This document shows positions 1-11,986 of a stretch of 64,000 nucleotides of DNA, piece by piece; the stretch's first letter is position 1, and every line of letters begins with the position of its first letter. The stretch spans positions 1 to 64,000 of the forward strand of contig JASVEC010000071.1 of NCBI GenBank assembly GCA_030770535.1. The letters are read 5' to 3'. The notes under the pieces were generated by a model. The model was given only the letters and a program-made list of their open reading frames with translations, was not told where the DNA came from and searched no databases. The stretch comes from Batkoa obscura (lineage: Eukaryota > Entomophthoromycota > Entomophthoromycetes > Entomophthorales > Batkoaceae). A program made the position numbers and the translations under genes.

Positions 1-907
1 TTTCAATGAAGATTTAACTTTATTAGAATTTGAAACTATAATCTAAATTATTAAACTTCCTATAATTAGTATCTACAAGCAAGTCTTAGACTAGGTTAAT
101 AAGGTGTAGTTGACATTTGTAACCTAATATTAGTCATTAAAGTTTGATACTTAATCCACTTTTTTAAATTTTAAATTACAATTCAATACTATCCGTTCAT
201 TAAGCTAACTAATAGCGAGCTAATTATTACATTAATGGACATAGTTAGTTAGTTTATCTATAATTTAATTATCAATTTAGATATTTTCTATCTTAATGAT
301 CAATGTAGTGCTACAGCGAATTGTTTCAATCTTAATGTCGGATCTCTTGATATTTTAAGTTAAAATATTAAAATTCGATTATTTATTTTTTACTAATAAC
401 TGAAGTAGCATAACAATGGTGAACTAAAAAATTGCCTCAATTTAGAAGCTTCTTTTTAGAATATGACAATTCATGTCTTATAAATTAACGAATATTTTTA
501 TAATTAAATAATTTATATTCGAATCTGAATTAAAACTCCTATATATCTTTGTCAATTCTAATGAAATTGATTTATAAATGAACAAATAATTAATTTGAAA
601 AAAAAATGAAATAGATATAATAAGATTGCTCTAATATTTCAAAGGTTTTAATTTAATTTTTCAATTAAGATCAAGGTAATTTATAGCTGTTACAAATAAT
701 TTTGCAATTTCTTTAATATAATTTCTATTGTCAAACTTATTTTTGTAACCAATTTCTTAACACTTAATCCTTACATTTCAACTAAATTTTAATAATAAAT
801 TCTTTAGTGAGTAGTTAATCGACTCACAAAACAATAGCAACGATTGTAAGCCAAATTAAGGTTAAAATTTAATTAACTTTCAATCTTATTTTCACTTTTA
901 ACATACG

Positions 908-1002
908 ATAGTGTATTTTTTTGTTTGAATTTTACTAGCAATCTTTCCACTCAAATAGTGCTTAAATAATGGAAAAAGTAATAAAATCAAAAAAACATCC
1001 CT
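908..1002 (-). mobile_element. MITE copy, GGGGATG family
   Basis: A degenerate copy of about 95 bp. It keeps the family core (CTCAAATAGTGCTTAAA) and the CATCCC end. The strand label is relative to the orientation ATGTTTTTTTGGCTTCATT at left and ACATCCCC at right. Confidence 0.75.
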
Positions 1003-1359
1003 GTTTTTTTTATATAGTATTTAATATGAATATTATTTCATTAAATATAGCACAATAATATATCATTTTTTTGTATTCCATGTTAATAAACTATCCGATA
1101 TATATTTAATTTTATCTATTTATTAATTTAAAGTATCATGAGTTTTAAAGGCTAGTTTTAAAAACTAACAAAAGTGATAGAAGTGACTAAGTTAATAAAT
1201 ACAACTTAATTTAAATAACAAAGGCATATTAAATTAATTGAACTAAAAATAAATTACTGATATGAAAAATGAGGTTTGTGTAAATTAAATTATTATTGTT
1301 ATTAAGTTTTCTTTATCTCTTTAAAAAATAGATTAACTATTATAGATTTAAAAATATAA

Positions 1360-1456
1360 GAATGTTTTTTATAGTTTCATTGCTTTTTCTATTTTTAAGC
1401 GCTATTTGAGCGGAAAAATTAGTAGTAAAATTCTTAAATACAAAAGTACATCCCCA
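1360..1456 (+). mobile_element. MITE copy, GGGGATG family (left half of inverted pair)
   Basis: Contains the core AAGCGCTATTTGAGCGGAAA and ends in ACATCCCC. It faces an inverted copy at 1651-1750 with about 194 bp of AT-rich spacer, so 1360-1750 can fold into a long hairpin. Confidence 0.8.
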
Positions 1457-1650
1457 AATATTAAACGAAAAAATACATCCCCATATAAATTATTGTTACT
1501 CATACTAGTTGAGGAAACGCTTTGAGCTCTAAAAATAATTAATATTTTCAAATAAATATTAAATTAAATTATAAAACTTATTTTTAAATTTAAATCTAAA
1601 TTTAACCTTAAATAATGACCAATAGTTTGAAATTATTTTTTATTTAATAT

Positions 1651-1750
1651 TTGGGGATGTACTTTTGTATTTAAGAATTTTACTACTAATTTTTCCGCTC
1701 AAATAGCGCTTAAAAGATGGAAAAAGTGATAAAGTTAAAAAAAATATCCC
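1651..1750 (-). mobile_element. MITE copy, GGGGATG family (right half of inverted pair)
   Basis: Inverted partner of the copy at 1360. It starts GGGGATGTACTTTTG, keeps CTCAAATAGCGCTTAAA and ends with a decayed ATCCC. Confidence 0.8.
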
Positions 1751-2001
1751 TATTTTATTCTTTTATTGTTTTTTTAGTTTTTTCAATATTATAAAAGCTT
1801 TATTTTTATGCACTTAAACAATTATTATTATTGATATTTTTAAACTATATAAATAAAACTTATTTAATAATACATACCCGAATATATTGTTTATGAGTAT
1901 TATTAATAACTTCATAATTAAATAAAAAGTTGATTTATTTTGTTAAAATTCAATAGTTTTATTTATAACTAGTTAAATTCTATTGGTTTCTTTTTATTTA
2001 C

Positions 2002-2101
2002 TGGGGGTGTTTTTTAGCTTCATTACTTTTTCCATCCCTCAAGCACTATTCAAGTGGAAAAGTTGTTAGTAAAATTTCTTAAACACAAAAATACATCCCC
2101 T
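2002..2101 (+). mobile_element. MITE copy, GGGGATG family
   Basis: Full-length copy from TGGGGGTGTTTTTTAGC to ATACATCCCC, with a somewhat diverged core (AAGCACTATTCAAGTGGAAA). Confidence 0.8.
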
Positions 2102-3804
2102 ACCATTATAATATTTTCATTGAATTTATTATTTATTTATTTAAATTTAAAATTTATATTATTATTTTTAGAGTAAATTACAATAATTCAGCTTTTATTA
2201 TTAATATGATATTTTTTATTAAATCTATTGAATTTATATTTATTCTAAACTGTATTAAAGCATCAAAAAATTTTGTAATTGAAATAAGTTACTAAATAGT
2301 ATGATTTTAATATACTTTATAAATAAAATAAATCATATATACAAAACTTTGATTAAGTTTATTCGATTAAATTAATAAGCTGTTTCAAAACATTTACATT
2401 ATTTTAATATTAATATATTATTTGCTTTTATATTGTCAATTATCTTTAAATAGTTAATATAATAATTTTAGTTAACAAAAGTTAATTGCCCATTTTAAAT
2501 CTAATTTTTGCATTGACAGCATCAATTATAGCTTAATAAATTTTATTTTTAGATGAATTTTATCATTATTATAAATAAGTTAAAATAATAGTATAGAAAT
2601 GCAATAATGATAATATTACTTTATTGTTAAATTAACAAAACGGAATTTTAATATTTAAAATAAGTATTTTTATTATTAGATAGTTATCAAATAGTTTATA
2701 TAAGTTATAATTCCCTTTATTTTTAATAAAAATATTATTATTAAATATTTTTATTTAAATAATCAAATGATTAAATATTTCATAATTTATAGTTATTTAG
2801 TGTCACTCTTTAATCTATTTAGAATGAACAAATCATTAATTTGGGATTTATTCTTACCAAAATTACTTAGCATTTTGTAGAATCAAATAAATTATTGATT
2901 TCATTCTATTTCACTTAGTTTTTAAAGCTATTTCCGATAATATGAGTTTGACTTATGATGGACTAGAACTTTTTTTTATAGTATTAATAATGTAATTGAA
3001 AGATAAATTGGAAAGTGAAAAATAAAAGTTAAAAATAAATGCGTAGTAATAATAAGAGTTTGATCACTAAACTAATTTTATAAGCTAGATATTTTCATAT
3101 TCAAATTACTATACTATTTGTATAACTTACTCCTTAAATTTAAGAATAATAAATAAATACTCATTAATTCTCTCATCGATTGTTATATCCCTATGTTTAA
3201 GTATTAAAACATAATGTTTTATAATAATTATAATATGTATGAATATATATGAATGATAAGTATATGAGTTCAATATATTAAGGATAAAAAAGTTAACAAA
3301 CCATTAAATGTTCTTACCCCTTACAATTTAACCGCTAAAATAATAAAATAAGATACATAAAATTTATAAAACTTTGCCAATCTGTTGAGTTAATAATACC
3401 ACAATAAAATCTTTAAAATTTATTAATTTATTTAATATATTAACTTAGTAGAACTTAATAATAAACAAAATAATTGAGATAAAAGGTATTTTAAGTTTAA
3501 TTTTATTTATATTCTGATTGTCAAAATAGGGTGATAAATGAATTATGATTAAAAAAGTTCTAAAAAAAAGGTAGTAAAGTAACTAAAAATAGAATAGTAA
3601 GGGTGTAGATATTAGAAAAAATAAGTTTCAGCTGTTAAATCAAATGGTAAGCCAAGTTCAAAATAAAATTGTTTTATTTGTTAAAAATAATTATGATAAC
3701 TATCAATTTTCGAATCCTTAAACCTTACACTATTCTTGAAATAGAAGAGTATAAATACTATTCAATTAACTACTTTGATTCTATTTAAATTTATAAATAA
3801 TATT

Positions 3805-4275
3805 ATGACTTCGTATTATACTCCCTCTAAGCCCATTGAAATCCAGGGACGAGTAACTTTAGATAAAAAGAAAAAGAATAATCTAAAGTTGAACCCAAGT
3901 TGGAAACAATTCAGTAATAGTATTGAAAGTGAAAAGTCTAAATGGATGAATTTATTATCTCCCACTTCCTTATCCCCCAAGAACAGCTTTCTGACAACTG
4001 CTAAAAAAGAAAAGTATATTCATTCAGCACCAAGTTCACCAAAAAGTTTAGCTAGTGCTTGTTCACCTAAAGAAATGTTAATATCTGAAAAAGTATTAAG
4101 TGAACAAGAGATTGATATTTTAAATAGTAATGAATTTGATGATGTAATTCAATTTGGTTATCGTATTAATGAACACGGTTTCACTCAATTTACTCCAACT
4201 ATTAAATTATCTTTAACTCCTTCTAAATTGAATAACAATTATCCAAGAAGATCTTTAGTTTGGCCTTATGAGTAA
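3805..4275 (+). CDS. Small Ser-Pro-rich protein, member of a three-gene local family
   Basis: A 156-residue single-exon protein that I do not recognise. The ATG at 3805 is chosen because the frame before it has no ATG and a TATAAATA box lies 48 bp upstream. It has several Ser-Pro sites (near residues 52, 57, 78 and 87) that would suit a proline-directed kinase. Two blocks recur in the small proteins at 18347 and 54191. The N-terminal block reads IQGRVTLDK (residues 13-21). The C-terminal block is FDD, then GY (118-119), then TIKLSLTP (132-139). The shared ends and different middles suggest a fast-evolving paralogous family. Function unknown. No signal peptide or membrane segment is visible. 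Confidence 0.6.
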   Translation: MTSYYTPSKPIEIQGRVTLDKKKKNNLKLNPSWKQFSNSIESEKSKWMNLLSPTSLSPKNSFLTTAKKEKYIHSAPSSPKSLASACSPKEMLISEKVLSEQEIDILNSNEFDDVIQFGYRINEHGFTQFTPTIKLSLTPSKLNNNYPRRSLVWPYE

Positions 4276-5179
4276 TTAGGATTCTAATACTGATTAGATA
4301 CTTTTTTTTAATAGCATTATCTTCATTCATTCCTATTTGATCTATAGTTCTTATTTAATTCCTAGTAGCATTCGCATTCGCATTCAATTACCATCTTTTG
4401 TAAATTATTTTGTTCTTTATTTTGAAATAAATCTGTATTAACAGTAATCTTTTCATATCCTACTAAAACATTAAATTCTAAAATAAACTTTTATATTTAA
4501 GCCATGTTAAACATCTTCTTCAAAAGTAAAACATTTTATCCCCTTAAGAAAATAGATGAAAACTAGAGGCAAATAAATCAATTTTTTTTAGATAAAGCTC
4601 ATCTTCAAGTCATTCTTTTTTCAAATCAACTGGTTCTAGACCTTTCGAATTAGTAAGTTTATTACAAACTAAGACATTGAGATTTATCTATTTTCATAAT
4701 AATCATTGACAAGGTATTAGAAAGTCCAAGTTAACCACAATTGATGAAAAAGGATGGTCACTATGATTACTTTCTAAGTCAAAAAAGAGGGTGTTTTATA
4801 TTCAATAAAAATATTCATTTGCTTCAAATCAAGTTTTAATTATAAATCATTGTTTTTAAAGTAAGCAAAATAAGCTTAATCTATTTCAAAACTAGCTAGA
4901 AATCTACCAATTTCAAGATTTGTAATAATAGTTACTAAATATATAAGCTATCCTCTATCTTGTTATTTTCCATGCAACACATTAAAAACTTAGTTTAACA
5001 TTGTTTACATCAATTCTTCGATTTTAATAAAAACTTCATACTAGGATTGATAGATTCCATTATTCAATTTATAAACACATTCTTTCATTTTTCTAGCCTA
5101 AAATTCAAAAAAATGTTTAAAGTCTCCAATTAAAATTTAAGGGTATATTAGCAATTTTTAATTTTTTATATGCAATAAA
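4276..5179. other. Intergenic region, no feature seen
   Basis: AT-rich sequence between the small gene and the first tRNA-Leu. No coding frame, repeat or RNA gene could be supported. Confidence 0.6.
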
Positions 5180-5261
5180 GTCAATTTGGCCGAGCGGTCT
5201 AAGGCGTTGCACTTAAGATGCAATCTCGAGAGAGGCGTGGGTTCGAACCCCACAGTTGACA
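5180..5261 (+). tRNA. tRNA-Leu (anticodon TAA)
   Basis: The acceptor stem GTCAATT pairs with AGTTGAC, with one G-T wobble. The anticodon arm is TTGCA-CTTAAGA-TGCAA, giving anticodon TAA (reads UUA). A long class II variable arm is present and the T arm is GTGGG-TTCGAAC-CCCAC. There is no intron. The discriminator base is A at 5261. The sequence is identical to the copy at 7795. Confidence 0.97.
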
Positions 5262-5560
5262 ACCATTTTGTATTTTTAATACATAGAATCCTAAATTTAT
5301 AAGATATATTTTTTTTAGCTAATTCGGATGATGTATTTTATCTCAAACATGGATCTAGATTTAAATTAATTGAAATATTATTTCTTTTAACCTTTTTAAT
5401 AAGTGTTTATTTTTAAATTTAAAATATTAGTTAATATTTTTCTGCAAAACTTTATTCATTTAAACATGTATTATCACCATAGTTAATGTCTGAATAGGTT
5501 TAATTTTTTATATATAATAAATTAAGTTTTTTAGTAAGAATAATAACTATTTAAATACTT

Positions 5561-5668
5561 GGATATATTTTTATGTTTAAAAGTTTTACTAAAAATTTTA
5601 CTAACAATTTTTCCATTCAAATAGCGCTTAGAAACATAAAAAGTGATGAAACCAAAAAAGTATCTTCA
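5561..5668 (-). mobile_element. MITE copy, GGGGATG family (decayed ends)
   Basis: Keeps TTTCCATTCAAATAGCGCTT but both terminal repeats have decayed. It lies in inverted orientation to the copy at 5831. Confidence 0.7.
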
Positions 5669-5830
5669 CTTATTAATCAAAAGAAAAAAATTCATAATAA
5701 AAAAATAAACTAATATACTAAATATAAAAATGTTTATTGTTTTATTGAAGAATACTCCAAAAGCATTATGAATTATTATTTATTAGTTTCTATTTAATAT
5801 TAATTGACTAAAGGTGAGTAAATAATATTT

Positions 5831-5930
5831 ATATGGGGATGTTTTTTTGGCTTCATTACTTTTTCTATCTTTTTCGCTATTTGAGTGGAAAAAGTTAGTA
5901 AAATTGTTAAACATAAAAAACATCCCTATA
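5831..5930 (+). mobile_element. MITE copy, GGGGATG family
   Basis: Runs from ATATGGGGATGTTTTTTTG to AACATCCCTATA, with a small deletion in the core (TTTTTCGCTATTTGAGTGG). Confidence 0.85.
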
Positions 5931-6167
5931 TATTAAATTTAATTAAATAAATAATACATACAACTTATTAAATATTATTTTGGTTTTTAACTTTATAACA
6001 GTAAATTAAATGCTAATATGGTTTTATAATGTTATATTAACATTCATTTCATATTATTATCAAAACCTATTAACTAAAAGCTTATTATTTTATTACCATT
6101 AACTTAATGTTTAAATATTTAGAATAATATAAAATAAAACTAAAAAGTAAATATAATAAAAAACTAA

Positions 6168-6273
6168 ATATGGGGGTGTTTTTTCGACTTCATTACTTTT
6201 TCTATCTTTCAAGCGCTATTTGAGTGGAAAAATTGTTAGTAAAATTGTTAAACATAAAAATACATCCCCATAT
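6168..6273 (+). mobile_element. MITE copy, left tip of fold-back element
   Basis: Full-length copy from ATATGGGGGTG to CATCCCCATAT with the core CAAGCGCTATTTGAGTGG. Confidence 0.88.
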
Positions 6274-6915
6274 GATATCTGTGGGATCTGACACTGAGTG
6301 ATTGGAGTCAATAACAGCTATTACCTAGTTGACTATAGTATAAGCTGAGAGGTCTTAGTTTATGTGACTAAGATAGACTTGGATTATGAAGAATAGCACG
6401 TAATAGGTTACAAGCTATATAAAACAAATAGAATAGACAATACTAATGTAAAATCTATTATATTTGTCTTACATAGTCTGTAGTGTGAAATATCACTTTG
6501 TCAGTCCCATGGTTAATTATAGCATAACAATCGCCTAAGCTGTTGTGTTCTTGAGCTCAGAGAAAATCAATCCTACGTTCTTAGTTTGATTTGCTATGAG
6601 AATTTCTAGCTCCATCCCAAAAAATATTATCTTCTCATTTTGATATTTATACTTTTCAGAGTATAAAAGAGTTTACAGGGTATAGTTCGAAACAATTAAC
6701 AAGCCACTAAGTTTTCTTAATAGTATTTTACGTAGGTTTACATTAGTATTGTCTATTCTATTTGTTTTATATAGCTTGTAACCTATTACGTGCTATTCTT
6801 CATAATCCAAGTCTATCTTAATCACATAAACTAAGACCTCTCAGCTTATACTATAGTCAACTAGGTAATAGCTGTTATTGACTCCAATCACTCAGTGTCA
6901 GATCCCACAGATATC

Positions 6916-7020
6916 ATATGGGGATGTATTTTTATGTTTAACAATTTTACTAACAATTTTTCCACTCAAATAGCGCTTGAAAGGTGGAAAAATAACGAAG
7001 CCAAAAAAACACTCCTATAT
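6916..7020 (-). mobile_element. MITE copy, right tip of fold-back element
   Basis: Inverted full-length copy from ATATGGGGATG to ACACTCCTATAT. Confidence 0.88.
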
Positions 7021-7257
7021 TACTATTTACTTTATTTTATATATTTAAAACTTCATTTTTACAAACTTTTCAAAATAAAAAACAATAATAAAAAATAACA
7101 ACAATATTTAAATTTTTATAAAACTTTACACTTAAAAATTAATTGGTTTATACTATAAAAAGCCAAAAGTTTGAGAAAAAGTTTATAACAACTATATTAA
7201 AGAAGTGTATAAAAAACAAAAATAAAACCTATCTAACAGAATATAAAGTTACATTCA

Positions 7258-7301
7258 TAATAATAAAATAATAAAATAATAAAATAATAAAATAATAAAA
7301 A
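7258..7301. repeat. Simple repeat, unit TAATAAAA
   Basis: About five tandem copies of the 8 bp unit TAATAAAA. Confidence 0.85.
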
Positions 7302-7506
7302 ACTAAGGATAGGTATAATATTTAAAAGTTAGTTATGTCATAAAAAGCTATGTTCTTAAATAAAAATAGTTACTATATATAATATAAAGATTATCAGCCA
7401 TCAGTTTTGTTATTTTATCATTATGAACGTAACTTTATATTTTACTAAATAAAAAAAGCTAGTAAATTTTTTAGAAAACATATATTTTATATTATATAAT
7501 TAAAAA

Positions 7507-7610
7507 ATATAGAGGGATGTTTTTTTGCGCTTAAGAGTTTTACTAACGAATTTTCTGCTCAAATAGTGCTTAAAAATGGAAAAAGTAATGAAGCCAAAAA
7601 ACTCCTATAT
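7507..7610 (-). mobile_element. MITE copy, GGGGATG family
   Basis: Starts AGAGGGATG, keeps CTCAAATAGTGCTTAAA, and ends in a decayed CTCCTATAT. Confidence 0.8.
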
Positions 7611-7794
7611 ACTCGTCCAAATAACTCTAAGCTTTTCACTCTTCACTTTAGCAGCTGTATCAAAAATTTAATTATCTAATTAGTGAGTTTTTTTTCCTTT
7701 CTTAGCTTAAGATTCAAATGCTCAATCTATTTAAAAATGTTCCAGAAATTTTAATAGATTTATTATTAATTTTTGGTTTCTTATATGTAATAAA

Positions 7795-7876
7795 GTCAAT
7801 TTGGCCGAGCGGTCTAAGGCGTTGCACTTAAGATGCAATCTCGAGAGAGGCGTGGGTTCGAACCCCACAGTTGACA
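7795..7876 (+). tRNA. tRNA-Leu (anticodon TAA), second copy
   Basis: Identical over its whole length to the gene at 5180. The upstream ~12 bp (TGTAATAAA here, TGCAATAAA there) is also close. More distant flanks keep only weak similarity, which fits an old local duplication with the tRNA body held constant. Confidence 0.97.
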
Positions 7877-8352
7877 AAATTTTAAAGTTCACATTTTTTA
7901 TTAACTAAAAAATCAAGTTCAAATCATTGAACACATTATTTATTGTAAAATTTTGTCCTTAGAACAAATTGAAGCTTGTGACTGCTGTGTTGTGTTAAAT
8001 TGTTTTTAAAAGTAGAATTAAAATGAGGTAATGATTGGTCTAATTAGCTTGAATTTTCTATTTTAAGCCAATGGCTTGGACTATTTAAGATCCAACATTC
8101 CTATGATTAGCATAAAGGTTAACAAATTTTAAATTTAGATTTTTAAAAGTGACGAAGAATTGGTTGAAAGTAATAGAAATAAAAAAGTTAAACAAGTAAA
8201 TAATAGAGAGGTAAAAAAGAAGGTGTATAAAAGGATAAGGATATGGCATGGTATATGCTAGGGTGTAGAAATTGGTAAGAAGGACTTAAAACTAATCCAA
8301 TTAATCCAATTAAATGAACTAAAGTTTAGAAAAAAAAGATCTTAATATTGAG
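7877..8352. other. Intergenic region upstream of the carrier gene
   Basis: No coding or repeat signal seen. It probably contains the promoter of the mitochondrial carrier gene. Confidence 0.5.
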
Positions 8353-9512
8353 ATGAAAGTCAATCCCCCAAATACAGAAGGAATTCTAAAGTAGTTAGTT
8401 ATAAATAATTATTAGCCTAGTTAGTTAATTAAAATAGATATAGGGGTGAACAAATCAAACATACGTTAGCTGGAGCCGGTGCTGGTTTAGTAGCATCGAT
8501 AGTAACTTGTCCATTAGATGTAGTTAAAACTCGATTACAAAATCAAAGTAAAGTTATACCCGGTTCCACCTACTATAAAGGTGCTATAGGTACTTTTTTC
8601 AAAATGGATTCTAAATTAGTATTGATCTTTTTTAGCGCCATTAAGGGTTATATTTAAAGAAGAAGGAATCAATGGATTATATAGAGGATTAAATCCAACA
8701 ATATTAGGGTATTTACCATCTTGGGCAATCTATTTTTCATGCTATCATGCCTTAAAACCTTGGTCGACTAATTTACTTGGTTAGTAACCTTATCTAATTG
8801 TAATTTTTATTAGTTAATTTTTAACTTTAGGCAAAGAAGTCAATAGTTCATTTGTACATATGATTTCTGCCATGATAGCAGGTTGTGTTTCGACCATAGC
8901 AACAACACCATTATGGGTTATAAAAACTCGAATTATGGTAATGAACTTAAATAAAATTTGTTTATATTAACCATTTAAAAGACACAATCAAAAACAACCG
9001 TTTATTGTTATAATGGCACCATAGATGCCTTTAAAAAAATATGGTTACAAGAAGGAATTTCTGGATTTTATAGAGGGTTAGTACCTTCTTTAATAGGTGT
9101 ATCTCATGTCATTGTTCAATTTCCACTTTACGAAAGGCTGAAAGTGAAATTTGGTAAAATTAATGATATTTAAGAGATTCTAAAATTTAATAACCCATTT
9201 CAAGCTCCTAATGATAACAATGATGGAAAAATAGCTAAAGGAACGATATTAATGGCCTCATCTATTTCCATTATGGCCGCTTCTCTATGTACATATCCTC
9301 ATGAAGTGGTTCGAACTCGATTACAAAATCAGACGAAACCACCGTACAAATATCTCGGGGTGAGACATGCCTGTCTCACTATATTTAAAGAAGAAGGAGC
9401 TTCTGCTTTTTATAAAGGGTTTCCTACTAATTTATTAAGGACGGTACCAAGTACCACCTTAACTTTACTGACGTATGAGTTATTATGTGAAAAACTAAGC
9501 CATTGGCTCTAG
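8353..9512 (+). CDS. YIA6: Mitochondrial carrier, NAD+ transporter type (Yia6/Yea6 group)
   Basis: SLC25-family inner-membrane carrier, likely importing NAD+ into mitochondria. Six exons: 8353-8390, 8444-8589, 8636-8779, 8831-8937, 8982-9153, 9205-9512. The joined frame is exactly 305 codons (304 residues), the usual carrier length. Three repeats are visible with signatures PLDVVKTRLQ, PLWVIKTRI and YPHEVVRTRL. The motif MASSISIMAASLCTYPHE and the order of matrix motifs match yeast Yia6/Yea6 more closely than other carriers. Folate/FAD or pyrimidine carriers are related alternatives. Introns are 44-54 nt with GT-AG ends. The first exon is short (12 codons plus two bases), and its start at 8353 is inferred from frame and splice sites. 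Confidence 0.88.
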
Positions 9513-9867
9513 TTTTATTATCTAATTTTAGTGTATTATTTAGTTAAGCAGTGTCTTTGACAGCTTTTGTTCTGGAGTTAACTAACCAATGAACTAGCAG
9601 ATGTTAATAGGAATCTTTAGATTTAATTTATTTTAATAAAAATGAAATATTTTGTTGTATATTTATCATTATTTTATATATCGTTTATTTTAGTGATTAT
9701 TTTAGCCTATTTTATAATGATGAAAATTTCATTCAATGATTATGGAGTTTAATTTGCTAAAAATCGAATACTTCAAAGTTGAAAATAAACAAAGGGTTTG
9801 ATTTATTTTTTGAAGTGATTACTTTTATTTTTAAAATAATATAATACTAATCAACATAAGGAGAAAT
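9513..9867. other. Intergenic region
   Basis: Contains only a 36-codon hydrophobic frame at 9642 that chance explains in this base composition. Confidence 0.5.
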
Positions 9868-11986
9868 ATGGATGGCACGAATTCACAAAAGGATGAAAGC
9901 TCTAGGCTTTTAGTCTTGGAAAAGGAAAATAATATTCTGAAACAAGATTACAATGTAAGTAAATATATACATGATTAGAAAATAAAATTAATTTAATCTA
10001 GAAACTCAAAAATGAAAGAGAACTTGCAAGAGAAGAGAACAAAATGTTAAATGAGGAGAACAGTCAACTAAAACAAGAATTAAAAGTAAGAAGATTTATG
10101 CATAATTAGAATTCAGTATCAATTTAATCTAGAAACTCAAAAGCGAAAACAAAGTAGTAAGTAGAAATAAGTCCAACTATTCAAATGATAATTTAGTTGC
10201 CAAAGAATTGAGTGGTGTTTCAGATAATAGGTTGAAACAGAGTTATGATCATTTGAAGCAAGAATACGAGCATGCTCAAAAATTGTTCCTAAAAGAAGAA
10301 CGCATACTGAAAGTAAAAAATGAAGAGATTAAAAAGCTAACAACAAAACTGTTCGCTTCTCAAAAGATTATTGAACAATATAAGAAAAATGAATCAGAGT
10401 TGCATTCGATAGCAGACAGTCTAACAAAAGAAGTGAAAGACAGGGATGAAAGGATAAAAGCTATTAAAAAATATTTGGGTAAAATATCTAGTTATTAATA
10501 TTTTAATAATTTAATTTATTTAAAGGAGATTCTACTAAAAATAGGAGCTTAGGCCAAAAAGAGACTAAAGGTAATCGGAAACAAGAAATTGAAAAGATCA
10601 TAAATAGTATGAATGATTATCAAGAAACTTATTGTAATCAGATGAGTTTCTTTGAATCTAAAGTAGCTGAAATTGAGTATGGATTGGAAATGGTAAGTTT
10701 AATTGACCTTATTAAAGAGTCAATTAATAACATTTTAGTGCCAAGGTATCGAAGAAAAGGATGGAAGAAATAATGATGATGGTATATTAAAAGAGATCAA
10801 AGATTTAGAGGCTGATATTGAATTTCATAATGGACAAGTAAATAGGTATATGAGCGAGATGAACTCTGAAATTAAAAATAAGAGTGGCGATTTGTTAAAC
10901 CATATGAAAGATCAGTTGGAAAAGGTTTTAGATCTTACGAGGAAGAAAGAGGTGGAGAACAAAGCATATAGAGATATGGTAACAAACTAAGTTTATTTTA
11001 ATTAAAAAACTTAACTTTATTAGGTAAAATGGCAAAGGGAAGTTATGAGTTCTAAATTAAATAGGATGGATAACAATATTGTGAGTGGCATAGGTTTGAA
11101 TATTACTAAATTGGAAGAGGTGAGGGCGAAGATAAAAGAGGAAAATCTAAAACAAAGGGAAATTACAAAAGTAAAGGTTGAAGAGTTTAGAAAAGAAATT
11201 TATAGAACCCAAACTCAATTGGAAGTAGTTTTTAAAAAGGTAGAAGAAATGAACGATCAAAGTTTAAATGAGTATAGAAAACAAAGTGAAGAGTTAAAAC
11301 AAAAGGCATTAGAAATGTCTCATAGCTTAGAAAGAGCAATAAAGAATAAAATTTCTAGAATAAATGGTATAGAAATAATGAATCTATCCGAATTAAGTGA
11401 GTATGATGAAATGAAAAAAGCACATGCGGAATTTAAGCAGCAAATAATAACAAAAGGATTAGAACTCACCGAGCATGCTTTGAATTATTGTAAATTTGGG
11501 AATAAGGAAGTGGATAGTCATATTGATGAACAAAGGGCATCGTTGGAATGTATCAAGAATAAAGTCGAGTCAATCAGAGAATATATTAGTGGAAGTGGTA
11601 TTTTGAGCGTAGAAAATAATGAAGAAAGGCTTGGAGATGTATTAAATATGAATGATAAGTTAAAAAGAGCATTTAGTCAAGTGAGAGAGGGAGCATTTAG
11701 TTATCAGAAAGGTGCTGAGAATGAAAAAATAAAAGAGATTGAAAGATTACAAAAAATTAATCAATTTATTAAAGAAATCAAGGATATGGAAATTAATCTG
11801 GATTCAGAAATAAACAAGCTCCATTTAATACAAAGCGATGTTACAAATGTTCCAACTTTGTTATTAGGTTTTAATGAATTCCCTATGTCTAATTTAGAAT
11901 GGCAGTATCCTAAGACTTGGAAATTAACGGAGGAAAGGAAAAGTTATATCCAACAACCTCATACTGAAAAAAAGGAGAATAATTGA
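9868..11986 (+). CDS. Six-exon coiled-coil protein of unknown function
   Basis: The joined exons 9868-9954, 10002-10085, 10133-10478, 10526-10692, 10739-10978 and 11024-11986 give 628 residues in one frame. Nearly the whole protein is rich in Glu, Lys, Leu and Asn with heptad-like spacing, so it should form long coiled coils. No catalytic or membrane motif is visible. A SMC-like, kinetochore, spindle-pole or meiotic axis protein would fit, but nothing identifies it. Exons 2 and 3 both start with KLK-N/S-E, and introns 1 and 2 are both 47 nt with matching sequence through the TTTAATCTAG acceptor. This points to a tandem duplication of an exon-intron unit. A short C-terminal section after residue ~590 (FPMSNLEWQYPKTWKL) is not coiled coil. 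Confidence 0.75.

Larger units (their letters stand above)
1..3804. other. AT-rich intergenic region with MITE copies
   Basis: No convincing coding sequence on either strand. The region is extremely AT-rich with frequent stops in all frames. It holds four copies of the GGGGATG MITE family (listed separately), two of them as an inverted pair near 1360-1750. A TATAAATA box at 3750-3757 belongs to the small gene that follows. Confidence 0.7.
6168..7020. mobile_element. Fold-back element with ~285 bp inverted arms, tipped by MITEs
   Basis: The left arm 6168-6452 and right arm 6737-7020 are near-identical reverse complements. The outer ~105 bp of each arm is a GGGGATG-family MITE (6168-6273 and 6916-7020); the inner ~180 bp is an unrelated shared sequence. 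The 284 bp centre (6453-6736) is unique within the element. No transposase frame is present, so it would be non-autonomous. The high identity of the arms suggests recent formation or arm-to-arm gene conversion. Confidence 0.88.
5262..7794. other. Intergenic region between two tRNA-Leu genes, packed with MITEs
   Basis: This 2.5 kb gap holds five copies of the GGGGATG MITE, two of them forming the tips of the 853 bp fold-back element. It also holds an 8-bp-unit simple repeat at 7258-7301. No protein gene is supported; the open frame at 6895-7098 is MITE sequence. Confidence 0.75.

Noticed and set aside
6895-7098. 67-codon frame on the right arm of the fold-back element
   Set aside because: It is translated MITE sequence and the frame is not kept in other copies.
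9642-9752. 36-codon hydrophobic frame after the carrier gene
   Set aside because: Short, and random hydrophobic frames are common in this sequence.
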